A DNA stretch of 14,778 nt, taken from positions 1-14,778 of the forward strand of contig LJNI01000040.1 in the NCBI GenBank assembly GCA_001303225.1. Reading direction: 5' to 3'. The first letter of the stretch is position 1. The number at the start of each line of letters is the position of its first letter. The stretch comes from a candidate division TA06 bacterium DG_78 (GTDB lineage Bacteria; Hydrothermota; Tepidihabitantia; SM23-42). The notes under the pieces were generated by a model. It was not told the DNA's origin. It was given only the letters and a program-made list of their open reading frames with translations, and did no database searches. Positions 1-8,560 of the stretch are shown here, in pieces. The position numbers and the translations under genes are program-made.

Positions 1-1182
1 AGTGGAATACACGGAGCCAGACAACTCACACAGAGATTGCAGAGGGAGATTACAGATTTGAAGTTCACTATCGGAAAAGAAACTATTTCAATAACTGCGA
101 GCATTGGAATTTCTACATTCCCAATTGAGAAAATTGTCGATAGTGAAAATATTATAGTTGAGGCTGACCATGCACTTTTTGTTGCCAAAAATAAAGGTGG
201 AAACCAAATTGCGGTATTTGGTCTACGTAAAGAAGACAAGATCGGTGAAGTCAAACTCATCGGGGATGCTCAAGCGATAAGCGAGGTGAGGAGGACTGTA
301 TTGAGACTCGCTAAAACTGATGCGACAATCTTAATTACTGGTGAGACAGGTACTGGAAAAGAACTCGTTACCAAAATAATTCATGAGGAGAGTACGAGGG
401 CAGACAAGCCATTCATTGTGGTACATTGTGGAGCAATACCTGATAATCTCTTGGAGAGCGAGCTCTTTGGCTATGAGAAGGGTGCATTTACAGGTGCCTA
501 CAGGCAACATAGGGGTAAATTTGAAGTCGCTCAGGGAGGAACGATATTCCTCGATGAAATCAGTGATTTACCTTTGTACCTCCAGATCAAAATTTTACGA
601 GCGATTGAGCAAAAGGAAATTGATCGAATCGGCGGTAAGACACCGGTCAAGGTTGATGTGAGGGTGATCGCGGCGACTAATAAAAATCTAGAAGAGGAGG
701 TTCAAAAAGGTAATTTCCGTAAAGACCTCTTTTATCGGTTGGGCGTTGCATCCGTCAATTTACCACCAATAAGAGAACATACCGAAGACATCGAACCGCT
801 CAGTTCATATTATTTAGATCAAATGAACAAACGATACAGCAGGAAGTTTAAGGGTTTTACCAAGGATGCGATAAAGGCAATGATGAAGCATCCGTGGTCT
901 GGAAATGTCCGCGAACTCATCCATCGTATTGAGCGTGCAGTGATTATGTGTACAGATTATTTTATCGACGCAAAGGACCTCGGTTTGGTAATATCGAAGT
1001 TTAAAAAGGGTAAGTCATTGAAAGAATCAAGGGATGAAGTTGAAAGAGAGTGTATTCTCCAGACCCTCGTAAGTAACCATTGGAATATAACACATACTGC
1101 CAAAGAGTTAGGAGTGACCCAAAAAACCTTGAGGTATTTAATAAAGAAACACAAAATTGTAAAGCCAGATAAAGAAGATTAG
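1..1182 (+). CDS. GGDEF-sigma54 activator-Fis HTH regulator, 5'-truncated by window edge
   Basis: The frame is open from base 1 and matches the paralogue at 8561-10615 from its first codon, so this is the C-terminal 393 residues of a longer protein and the TTG at 37 is not a start. Codons 1-75 are the end of a GGDEF (diguanylate cyclase) domain; its catalytic motif lies off the window. A sigma54-type AAA+ domain follows: Walker A GETGTGKE at 114-121, the sigma54-contacting loop GAFTGA at 161-166, Walker B with FLDEI around 182-186, and the FRKDLFYRL stretch near 239. A Fis-type helix-turn-helix closes the protein (about 352-390). By family knowledge it would bind an enhancer and use ATP to open sigma54 promoters. 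If the missing part resembles the paralogue, the N-terminus is GAF plus the rest of GGDEF. The domain calls are secure; targets are unknown. Confidence 0.93.
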   Translation, partial: SGIHGARQLTQRLQREITDLKFTIGKETISITASIGISTFPIEKIVDSENIIVEADHALFVAKNKGGNQIAVFGLRKEDKIGEVKLIGDAQAISEVRRTVLRLAKTDATILITGETGTGKELVTKIIHEESTRADKPFIVVHCGAIPDNLLESELFGYEKGAFTGAYRQHRGKFEVAQGGTIFLDEISDLPLYLQIKILRAIEQKEIDRIGGKTPVKVDVRVIAATNKNLEEEVQKGNFRKDLFYRLGVASVNLPPIREHTEDIEPLSSYYLDQMNKRYSRKFKGFTKDAIKAMMKHPWSGNVRELIHRIERAVIMCTDYFIDAKDLGLVISKFKKGKSLKESRDEVERECILQTLVSNHWNITHTAKELGVTQKTLRYLIKKHKIVKPDKED

Positions 1183-1183
1183 C

Positions 1184-1306
1184 GAGCGTATCATAAGGTG
1201 GGACGGTCAGGATGATGCAGGGAATTACGTCGCCAATGGTATCTATTTCTATCGATTCCAGGCAGGTGATTTTTCAGGTCAGAAAAAAATGTTGGTAGTA
1301 AGGTAG
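1184..1306 (+). pseudogene. Remnant of a FlgD-like/type IX C-terminal sorting domain
   Basis: Starting just after the regulator's stop codon, frame 2 encodes about 40 residues reading ERIIRWDGQDDAG, then NGIYFYRF, then KKMLVVR and a TAG stop. This is the final third of the sorting domain seen intact at the ends of the three secreted proteins in this window (WDG-x-D-x-x-G, then G-[IV]-Y, then K-x-[IL]-x-[LV]). There is no start codon or ribosome binding site, and the frame is closed by a TAA at 1160-1162 inside the regulator gene. The YPNPF half of the domain is missing. I infer the 3' end of a secreted-protein gene whose body was lost or replaced when the regulator gene came to lie here. It is unlikely to be expressed. 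Confidence 0.8.
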
Positions 1307-1313
1307 GAAAACC

Positions 1314-1349
1314 GATCTTGAGGGTCAATTTCGATTGACCCTCAAGATC
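1314..1349 (+). terminator. Long perfect hairpin with UUCG loop; terminator-like
   Basis: A 16-bp perfect inverted repeat (GATCTTGAGGGTCAAT and its complement) encloses a TTCG tetraloop. It lies 7 bases after the stop of the sorting-domain remnant, where a terminator is expected. No T-run follows on the plus strand; on the minus strand the stem is followed by four T's within CGGTTTTCC. It may act as a terminator in either direction or as an RNA-stabilising 3' hairpin. The structure is certain; its role is inferred. Confidence 0.6.
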
Positions 1350-1434
1350 TAGGAGTAATAGCTGTTATATGTTGAAAATTATACTTTTTAGATAATACAA
1401 ATATCAGGGTCCGTATCCGGTTGATACTTAAGTC

Positions 1435-1462
1435 TTGACAATTTTAAAAATCTGTGTATACT
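1435..1462 (+). promoter_or_regulatory. Sigma70-type promoter of the repeat-protein gene
   Basis: A perfect -35 box TTGACA (1435-1440) is spaced 16 bases from the -10 box TATACT (1457-1462). Transcription would start around 1469-1470, at or almost at the GTG (1470) or just before the ATG (1476), leaving essentially no leader. Confidence 0.7.
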
Positions 1463-1469
1463 TATTATA

Positions 1470-4400
1470 GTGGAAATGAAAAATGCTGCTTTGCTAAAAT
1501 CAGTCATATTAATTGCAGGCATTGGTGGTGTATTTTTATCATATCCTCAGAACCTCTGTTATGCACAAACCAATGATGAGTCATGTCAAAGTATTGTAGC
1601 GCCGTTTAATGTAGGTGAGATTATTGAAAAAGTATCACACTATCCAGTTAGAGAGGGTGCTACGTTTATCATTAAGGACAGATCATATGAAGCATTTTTT
1701 GATGAGGACGGTATTATCCTCAAACCGAGAGAAACAAAAGGAGATGCGGAAGATTTAGTTATTCCTCTTATTGGTAAACCTGAACTAAAAGATGGAAAAG
1801 TTGTTTACCAGACTGAACACGGTGAGGTTATATTTGAAGGTAATAATCGAGGTTTACGATTTGAACATAATCTGAATGATACATTACATTTCAACTATTC
1901 CGGGAATATTGCAAAACTGACCTTTCCTTCTATGTCAGGGAAACGAGATAGGTCAACAAGAACCGGTGAGTTCATCCTCGATACTAATCTAGTTTATGTA
2001 CAGGCCTATTATGGTCAGATGTATCCATCCATTGCCTTTGATGGTACAAACTATCTTGTTGTGTGGCAAGACGACCGTCGTATTACGCTTTTCCCGTATG
2101 TTGATATTTTTGCAGCCAGAGTAAGCCAATCAGGTACTCTCCTGGATTCAGCAGGTATTGCTATTTCAACAGCATCGCATGATCAAAAACAACCATCAGT
2201 CATTTTCGGTGGTACAAATTATTTGGTTGTGTGGCGAGATTGCCGTGATTACAGTACAACGACAACAGATATATATGGTGCGCGTGTAAGTCAATTAGGG
2301 ATTCTTCTTGATACCATGGGTATTGTTATTTCAGCAGATTCAACAGAACAAACAGCTCCATCAGTAAGTTTTGACGGGACAAATTATCTTGTCGTTTGGC
2401 AAGAAAGACTCAGTGGTAGCGATATCTACGGTGCACGGGTAGATCAGGCAGGTGTGGTTCTCGATACGACAGGCATTGTCATCTCATCAACACCAGAGAA
2501 TCAGGTCAATCCTTCAGTAGATTTTGATGGCAGCAATTTCTTAGTCGTATGGGGTACCGCTGATATTTATGGTACGAGGGTGAGTCCATCAGGTATAGTA
2601 CTCGATACATTAGGCATTGTCATATCCGCTGCTTCAAATAATCAACGTAATCCGTGTGTTACTTTTGATAGTAAGAACTATCTGGTCGTGTGGGAAGATA
2701 GAAGAAGTGGTGTATCGTATGATATATATGGTGCCCGACTCGATACATCAGGTGTAGTGCTCGACACATCAGGCATTGCTATCTCAGTTGCTCCCAACCA
2801 TCAGTATAATCCCGCGGCTGCCTCTGTTGGGATGGAATACTTGGTCGTATGGGATGACAAGCGTAATGGTAATTATAGTGATATATATGGTGCCCGACTC
2901 GATACATCAGGTGTAGTGCTCGATACATCAGGCATTGCCATCTCCACTAATCCAAATTATCAAGAGTATGCGTCTATAGCCTCTGATGGTACAAACTGGC
3001 TGGTTGTATGGCATGATTATTACTGCAGGGGAGTAGCTACGTGCGGTGCCCGTGTAGACCAATCAGGTACAGTGCTTGAACCTACTGGTCTTATTTTCTC
3101 ATGTGCTGCAAATGATCAGTGGTCTCCTGCGGTTGCTTTTGACGGAACAAATTATCTCGTCGTGTGGCATGATTATCGGAGCGATGAATCGTTTGATATT
3201 TATGGTGTACGAGTTGATACATCAGGCACGGTGCTCGACCCATCATGCATTGCCATTTGCACTGCTTCAAATGACCAAAATGATCCCTCGGTTGTCTTTG
3301 ATAATACAAATTTTTTCGTTGTGTGGAGTGATGGTCGAAATGGTTCAGATTTTGATATTTACGGTGCACAGGTAAGTCAGTCAGGAACAGTCCCTAATCC
3401 TTCAGGCATTTCCATTTCAAACGCAACAGGCGATCAGATGACGCCTGCTGTTGCCTTTGATGGGACAAATTATCTGGTCGTATGGTCAGATCGGCGCAGT
3501 GGAATATATAATATTTATGCAGCACGGGTCAATCAAACAGGCACAGTACTCGATCCTTCGGGCATTGCTATATCAACCGTTAATCAAGAGCAACGGTATC
3601 CAGCAGTTGCCTTTGATGGAACGAACTATTTAGTCGTATGGGAGAACAAAATCTTTATAGTAGAATTTTATGATATTTACGGTGCACGTGTCGATACATC
3701 AGGCACGGTACTCGATCCATCAGGTCTCTTGATTACACCGAAAGGTGATGAGGATTGGTATCCAGCAGTTGCCTTTGATGGCACAAACTATCTCGTTGTC
3801 TGGGCTCAGTCGAGTCTCCCTGCAAGGAATATTTACGGAGCACGCGTGGATACTTCAGGCACCCTACTCGACTCAACAGGTATTGCCATATCCAGTGACA
3901 ATTTTTATCAACAATGTCCAGCTCTTATCTTTGATGGCACAGAATACGTGGTAGTATGGGAAGAATGGAGTGTTGGGATTCCTTCATGGAGTGATATTTA
4001 TGGAGCGAGAGTAACTCCTGAGGGAGAGGTAACTGATTCCTTTGCAGTTACTACACAATTCGATAATCAGTCTTCACCAACCCTGGCACATGGGCCTGGC
4101 GACCAAGTTTTGATAACCTACGCGAGTTTTACCTATGATATAAATGGCCATCCTGTTAATACATCACGCATATGGGGGAAATACTTTCCATTTATTGGCA
4201 TTACAGAAGATGAAGAATACAAAATAAAGGACACAGGTCTTAGTTTACAGACATATCCAAATCCATTTAATAAAAAAATCAATATTAATTACAGTGCGGG
4301 TTATAATGCAAATGACACAGAGTTGAAAATTTATGATGTTACGGGCAGTTTGGTTCGTACTCTTGAGATCGATCGATCTGTTAACTCTCAGATTAATCAC

Positions 4401-4514
4401 ATTTCCTGGGATGGTGCTGACGAATACGGGGAAGTTTTACCTGCTGGAGTTTATATTATCAGGCTCACCGAAGACAATTTTTTTACTACAAAAAAAATTA
4501 TAAAAGTTTACTAA
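1470..4514 (+). CDS. Secreted protein with 13-14 tandem ~52-residue repeats and C-terminal sorting domain
   Basis: The 1014-residue product has a hydrophobic signal peptide (cleavage likely after CYA, near residue 32) and a ~140-residue N-terminal region I do not recognise. Thirteen clear tandem repeats follow (about residues 175-880), with consensus P-A-V-A-F-D-G-T-N-Y-L-V-V-W, then D-I-Y-G-A-R-V, then S-G-T-V-L-D-P-S-G-I-A-I-S, plus one degenerate copy. The period is ~50-55 residues, which suggests beta-strand-rich blades, possibly propellers. The end (about 929-1014) is a FlgD-like sorting domain starting YPNPF and ending KKIIKVY, implying outer-membrane export and surface anchoring or release. 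The GTG at 1470 is the longest start; the in-frame ATG at 1476 gives a more typical signal peptide and is equally plausible. There is no clear Shine-Dalgarno. Ligand unknown; adhesion or sensing would be a guess. Confidence 0.9.
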   Translation: MEMKNAALLKSVILIAGIGGVFLSYPQNLCYAQTNDESCQSIVAPFNVGEIIEKVSHYPVREGATFIIKDRSYEAFFDEDGIILKPRETKGDAEDLVIPLIGKPELKDGKVVYQTEHGEVIFEGNNRGLRFEHNLNDTLHFNYSGNIAKLTFPSMSGKRDRSTRTGEFILDTNLVYVQAYYGQMYPSIAFDGTNYLVVWQDDRRITLFPYVDIFAARVSQSGTLLDSAGIAISTASHDQKQPSVIFGGTNYLVVWRDCRDYSTTTTDIYGARVSQLGILLDTMGIVISADSTEQTAPSVSFDGTNYLVVWQERLSGSDIYGARVDQAGVVLDTTGIVISSTPENQVNPSVDFDGSNFLVVWGTADIYGTRVSPSGIVLDTLGIVISAASNNQRNPCVTFDSKNYLVVWEDRRSGVSYDIYGARLDTSGVVLDTSGIAISVAPNHQYNPAAASVGMEYLVVWDDKRNGNYSDIYGARLDTSGVVLDTSGIAISTNPNYQEYASIASDGTNWLVVWHDYYCRGVATCGARVDQSGTVLEPTGLIFSCAANDQWSPAVAFDGTNYLVVWHDYRSDESFDIYGVRVDTSGTVLDPSCIAICTASNDQNDPSVVFDNTNFFVVWSDGRNGSDFDIYGAQVSQSGTVPNPSGISISNATGDQMTPAVAFDGTNYLVVWSDRRSGIYNIYAARVNQTGTVLDPSGIAISTVNQEQRYPAVAFDGTNYLVVWENKIFIVEFYDIYGARVDTSGTVLDPSGLLITPKGDEDWYPAVAFDGTNYLVVWAQSSLPARNIYGARVDTSGTLLDSTGIAISSDNFYQQCPALIFDGTEYVVVWEEWSVGIPSWSDIYGARVTPEGEVTDSFAVTTQFDNQSSPTLAHGPGDQVLITYASFTYDINGHPVNTSRIWGKYFPFIGITEDEEYKIKDTGLSLQTYPNPFNKKININYSAGYNANDTELKIYDVTGSLVRTLEIDRSVNSQINHISWDGADEYGEVLPAGVYIIRLTEDNFFTTKKIIKVY
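2721..2944 (+). repeat. Near-identical 65-base direct repeat, 159 bases apart
   Basis: Bases 2721-2785 and 2880-2944 differ at only two positions, both silent. The 159-base period equals one 53-residue protein repeat, whereas the other repeats in the gene are much more diverged at the DNA level. This marks a recent unit duplication or local gene conversion. Confidence 0.85.
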
Positions 4515-4571
4515 CTTATCGACTCAGTAGATTTTTCGTGAAAATCGTGATGAATGGTGCTACATTTAGAC

Positions 4572-4600
4572 TTGACAGTTTATTTCCAGTTAATTATACT
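4572..4600 (+). promoter_or_regulatory. Sigma70-type promoter of the kinase gene
   Basis: A perfect TTGACA (4572-4577), a 17-base spacer and TATACT (4595-4600). The predicted transcript starts near 4607, so an ATG at 4554 would be upstream of transcription. The real start is therefore 4617, preceded by GAGGG (4611-4615). Confidence 0.75.
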
Positions 4601-4616
4601 CACTCATATAGAGGGT

Positions 4617-7600
4617 ATGAATAAAGTCATAATTGACAATCGTTATAAGATACTTAAAAAGCTCGGCTCTGGTGCTACGGGAACAGTATATAAAGTTAAT
4701 GATCTAAGAGATAATACTACTATAGCATTGAAGCTTTTATTTAAAAAAAAGGCAACCGCTAGTACCATAAAGCGGTTTCAGAGAGAATTCAAGTTGCTGA
4801 CTGAGTTACAACACCCCAATTTATGTCCAGTCTATAATTTTGGGATGATCAGAGATGGCAGATATTATTTTACCATGCAGTATGTTGATGGAAAGGATAT
4901 TTTTACAGCAGTGCGAGATCTACCATATGAGAAAATCTATCCTTGGGTTGTACAACTCTGTCGTGTGTTGGAATACATACATTCAAAAGGTTTAATTCAT
5001 CATGATATAAAGCCAGACAATGTTCTTATCCACCGATATGAAAATCATGATGATCAGACTTCGGTTAAATTAATGGACTTTGGTCTTGTTGGACAACAAC
5101 GCTTAAAAGGTGGTATATTGATTAAGGGTACTATTCCCTATATCGCGCCTGAGGTAATTAAGGGATTAACAATTGATCAGCGTGCTGATCTTTACTCATT
5201 AGGCGTGTTGTTATACGAGATTTTCACGAGGAAATTATTTCAAAAAGTAAGTAAACAGAGTCTTGCGATATTGCTTAGGCAAAGCATGGATTATATTTCT
5301 GAACCGCTGTCAGAGGTCGTGGCTGATATTCCTGAGGAGTTAGAACAATTAATAATGAAGCTCATCTCTATCGAGCCTGCGCAGCGTTTCAATCGTGCTA
5401 ACGAGGTAATTAAACAAATTAACACGTTTAGTACCAGAAAATTTTATCTTGAGACAGAGAAAACGCTTGATGCCTATCTCTTAGGTAGTAGGTTTGTTGG
5501 TCGAGAAAAAGAAATGAATGTATTGCTATCATCCTATGAAAAAGCGTGTCAGGGTGAAGGTAAGACTGTGTTGATTACAGGCGACGCAGGAATAGGTAAG
5601 AGTAGATTGTTGAACGAATTCAAGGTCATTACCCAGATGAAACGTGGTCGATGTTTTACTGGCTATGCTCATAAAGAGAGGCCAGAACCATTTGGACCTT
5701 TTTATGACGTATTTAAAGAATTGATTAACTATCTTGATACAAAAGATAAGATAAAAATGTCTTTGGCAGTTCTCTTTAAGATATTCCCTGATCTATCTAA
5801 CGGACATATTAGAAAACGATTACCAAGGCTCGTACCGTTAGAGCCTGCACAAGAGAAGATAAGGAATTTTGATGCACTTTCTGAATTGATAAAATATAGT
5901 ACTTCAAAGCTTACCAGTTTTGCTATTTTAATTGAGGATTTGCATTTGGCAGATGATTTGACTATTCAATTCTTAGAGTATCTAGGACGTAATTTAAGGG
6001 GCAGCAATACACTTATATGTGTAACATCCCGACAAAAAACATTGCAGGATAATCCGTCTATCAGAAAAATGATAAATTGTTTAAAAAATGAAGGATATAT
6101 AACTCATATTGAATTAAGACCTTTAAATTTTAGAAATCTTCGTTTATTTTTAGATTCAACAATAACTCCTAATTCTACTTCACCAGAGCTTGTACATTAT
6201 TTCTTGAAGAAAACAGGAGGCAACCCATTTTTTGTCGCCGAGATATTGCGAATGCTTATACGTAAAAGGGGAGTAAGAATAGGTCATGCCATTTCTGTGA
6301 AGTACCTTAAGCAAATATCAATGCCAAAAACAATAGAAGATACAGTTGTACAAAGATTAGCGGATTTGGACTGTTCAGCTTATCGAGTTCTTAAATTTGC
6401 TGCGGTAATGCCTAAAGGATTTACATATGATTTAATGAAATATTTAACTCACCTTGATGATACAGCATTAACACGCATTTTTTGGGAGTTGAAGAGAAGG
6501 CAAGTTTTAGTAGAGGAAGATAATATATACCGATTTTACCATGCAACCTTGCTTGACGTGGTTAATAGAAGGTTACCATGTCAAGAGAGAAAGCAGTTAC
6601 ATTATGATGTGGGTAAGCATATAGAAAATATTAACAGAGGAAAATTAGACACAGTAATTGAGGAATTAGCCTATTACTTTATTAATGCACAGGACCAAAA
6701 AAGAGGGGTGAAATACGGTCTGGGCGCAGGAGAAAAAAGTAGAGAACGCTATGCTTATGAGCAGGCAATTGATTTTTATAAAGGTATACTTGAACTATTA
6801 AATAAAAACGATGTGGATCGCCGTTTTGAAATTTTACAAAAATTGGCACTAATTGAATTATTTATTGGTTATTACAATGATGCAATCAGACATTATAATA
6901 GGGCGCTCAAGCTTAAGACTGGGTCATTACATACAAGAATTATTGCCCATCTTGGTTTAGGAGATGTTTATGCGAAGCGAGGTGAATATCATAAGGCAAC
7001 ACAGATATATAAAAGAGCAATCAGGGTTGTAAGATTGATGAGGCCATGTGTTTTAAAAAAACTTGTGGAGACACATGTTAATGCATCGCTATGTAGAAAT
7101 TATTTATTAATAGGTGATTATAAGAAAGCAAGCAGGTTTTGTTTTGATATTGAACGTTTTTCAAAAATGAGATTAAAAGGCAAGGAAGTTACGCAATGGC
7201 GAACTAAAATATATTATGCTGTTGGCATTATTGAGGATCTGAAGAGTGAATACGAAGGTGGAAATTATGATAAAGCGATTGCTTATTATAAAAAGGCATA
7301 CAAAGGGTATAAGAAGATTAAGCATGAACAATATACTGCAGCTATTTTAAATAATCTTGCCATTTGTTATGAATTAAAATTTGATTATCCGTGTGCACTC
7401 GCCTATTATCAAAAAGCACTTCTGATATCAAAAAAGATAGGTGATCAGTATGGTTTATCAATGAAGTTATTAAATCTTGGTATACTTTTCAAAACGAGAG
7501 GATATTATTCGAAGGCATTAGATTGTTTTCAAGAGGCGTATAAGATTTCAACAAAAATTCAAAATCATTATGTTATAAATACTGCATGCTGGGGTATTGG

Positions 7601-8528
7601 AGCGTGTTTATTAATGTTGTGCCAATATAATCAATCTAAAGATTTTTTTGAAAAAGCGATAGCGATTGCTGATGCTATGGGTTGGAAGGAACACAAGGTT
7701 GGTTCTGTTTTAGGTTTAGGTAGTTTATATCAAGCAAAAGGTGATTATAGTTCAGCCATGAGTTACTATAGAAAAGCACTGAGAATTTCTGAGAATATTA
7801 GTCATCAATTAAAAATTTATTTGATATATGTTACTATTGGTTCGTACTATGTAGTGCTCGGAAAATTTAAAAATGCAAAAAAATATTTTGATAAGACATT
7901 GAAATATGCGAATACGACAGTGATAAAAGGTAGTGAGGTGCAGTGTTACATATATTTATGTAAGATTTATATCATGCTGAATGATTTTAAGCGTGCAATT
8001 GATTACTATAAGAAAGGGATAAAGATTGCCAAGGAACTTGGGATGCAATCAGAATCCCTGCAACTGTATATTTCAATTGCTGGAATCTATTACCGTGAAG
8101 GTAAGTATTTAAAGGGATCCAGAATTGCTGAAAGAGCGATAAAGCTTGCTACAAATATAGGGGCTAAAGATTTATATATCAAGGCTTTATTAATAAAAGT
8201 AAAGAATGGGATAAATAACAAAACTTTAACGAATATTGAGGCGAAATGTCTCTTAGATGAAGCCAAAAAGATTGCCGAAGAGATTGATTGTCCTGAGGTG
8301 CTGTGGAAGGTGTATGCTGGATATGGTGAATTTCTGCAGAGAAACAAGGAATACCATAAGGCATTAAAATACTATCGACAGAGTATTGAAGTCTTTAAGA
8401 ACGTTGTAAGTAAAATAAAAAATATATCTTATAAAAAGAGCTATTTAAATCGACCTGACCGAAAAGAAGTCATGAAAAAACCATCACATTTAATATCTAA
8501 ATTGGAAATCTATGAAAAAAATGCTTGA
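4617..8528 (+). CDS. Ser/Thr protein kinase-AAA ATPase-TPR signalling protein
   Basis: The 1303-residue product begins with a Hanks-type kinase: glycine loop LGSGATGTV (16-24), ATP lysine K39, catalytic loop HHDIKPDN with D130, DFG at 154-156, and an APE motif near 175. The usual HRD arginine is histidine, making it a non-RD kinase. An ATPase module follows, opening with FVGREKEM, with Walker A GDAGIGKSR (322-330) and Walker B-like LIEDLH (about 438-443). From about residue 700 to 1270 there are many tetratricopeptide repeats (for example YYKKALRIS-type helices) for protein contacts. No transmembrane segment is evident, so it is cytoplasmic. I chose ATG 4617 because the promoter lies downstream of the alternative start at 4554 and the kinase fold begins about 10 residues later. 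The TGA stop overlaps the next gene's -35 box. The TPR half looks more AT-rich than its neighbours. Role inferred: it relays a signal to the adjacent GAF-GGDEF-sigma54 regulator. Confidence 0.95.
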   Translation: MNKVIIDNRYKILKKLGSGATGTVYKVNDLRDNTTIALKLLFKKKATASTIKRFQREFKLLTELQHPNLCPVYNFGMIRDGRYYFTMQYVDGKDIFTAVRDLPYEKIYPWVVQLCRVLEYIHSKGLIHHDIKPDNVLIHRYENHDDQTSVKLMDFGLVGQQRLKGGILIKGTIPYIAPEVIKGLTIDQRADLYSLGVLLYEIFTRKLFQKVSKQSLAILLRQSMDYISEPLSEVVADIPEELEQLIMKLISIEPAQRFNRANEVIKQINTFSTRKFYLETEKTLDAYLLGSRFVGREKEMNVLLSSYEKACQGEGKTVLITGDAGIGKSRLLNEFKVITQMKRGRCFTGYAHKERPEPFGPFYDVFKELINYLDTKDKIKMSLAVLFKIFPDLSNGHIRKRLPRLVPLEPAQEKIRNFDALSELIKYSTSKLTSFAILIEDLHLADDLTIQFLEYLGRNLRGSNTLICVTSRQKTLQDNPSIRKMINCLKNEGYITHIELRPLNFRNLRLFLDSTITPNSTSPELVHYFLKKTGGNPFFVAEILRMLIRKRGVRIGHAISVKYLKQISMPKTIEDTVVQRLADLDCSAYRVLKFAAVMPKGFTYDLMKYLTHLDDTALTRIFWELKRRQVLVEEDNIYRFYHATLLDVVNRRLPCQERKQLHYDVGKHIENINRGKLDTVIEELAYYFINAQDQKRGVKYGLGAGEKSRERYAYEQAIDFYKGILELLNKNDVDRRFEILQKLALIELFIGYYNDAIRHYNRALKLKTGSLHTRIIAHLGLGDVYAKRGEYHKATQIYKRAIRVVRLMRPCVLKKLVETHVNASLCRNYLLIGDYKKASRFCFDIERFSKMRLKGKEVTQWRTKIYYAVGIIEDLKSEYEGGNYDKAIAYYKKAYKGYKKIKHEQYTAAILNNLAICYELKFDYPCALAYYQKALLISKKIGDQYGLSMKLLNLGILFKTRGYYSKALDCFQEAYKISTKIQNHYVINTACWGIGACLLMLCQYNQSKDFFEKAIAIADAMGWKEHKVGSVLGLGSLYQAKGDYSSAMSYYRKALRISENISHQLKIYLIYVTIGSYYVVLGKFKNAKKYFDKTLKYANTTVIKGSEVQCYIYLCKIYIMLNDFKRAIDYYKKGIKIAKELGMQSESLQLYISIAGIYYREGKYLKGSRIAERAIKLATNIGAKDLYIKALLIKVKNGINNKTLTNIEAKCLLDEAKKIAEEIDCPEVLWKVYAGYGEFLQRNKEYHKALKYYRQSIEVFKNVVSKIKNISYKKSYLNRPDRKEVMKKPSHLISKLEIYEKNA

Positions 8529-8552
8529 CGGTGAAATAATGTTGTGTATGAT
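8525..8552 (+). promoter_or_regulatory. Sigma70-type promoter of the GAF-GGDEF-sigma54 gene
   Basis: TTGACG (8525-8530), a 16-base spacer and TATGAT (8547-8552). The -35 box contains the kinase stop codon TGA (8526-8528). The start ATG is only 8 bases after the -10 box, so the transcript from this promoter would be leaderless or nearly so. The gene could also be read through from the kinase gene, since no terminator separates them. Confidence 0.65.
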
Positions 8553-8560
8553 AAAAATGT

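Noticed and set aside
37..1182. Start of the first regulator at TTG 37
   Set aside because: The frame is open to base 1 and the residues before codon 13 align with the paralogue, so the gene simply enters from outside the window.
1402..1426. Inverted repeat TATCA...TGATA just upstream of the -35 box as an operator
   Set aside because: Arms are only 5 bp with no second copy elsewhere in the window; chance is a sufficient explanation.
2000..4100. Repeats as a CRISPR or other DNA-level array
   Set aside because: The periodicity is a multiple of three, follows protein-level conservation and lacks unique-spacer structure.
4530..4546. Hairpin GATTTT-TCGTG-AAAATC as terminator of the repeat-protein gene
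   Set aside because: The stem is short, AT-only apart from one pair, and has no T-run after it.
4554..4616. Longer N-terminus for the kinase from ATG 4554
   Set aside because: The -35 and -10 boxes (4572-4600) fall inside this extension, and the kinase fold begins right after ATG 4617, which is preceded by GAGGG.
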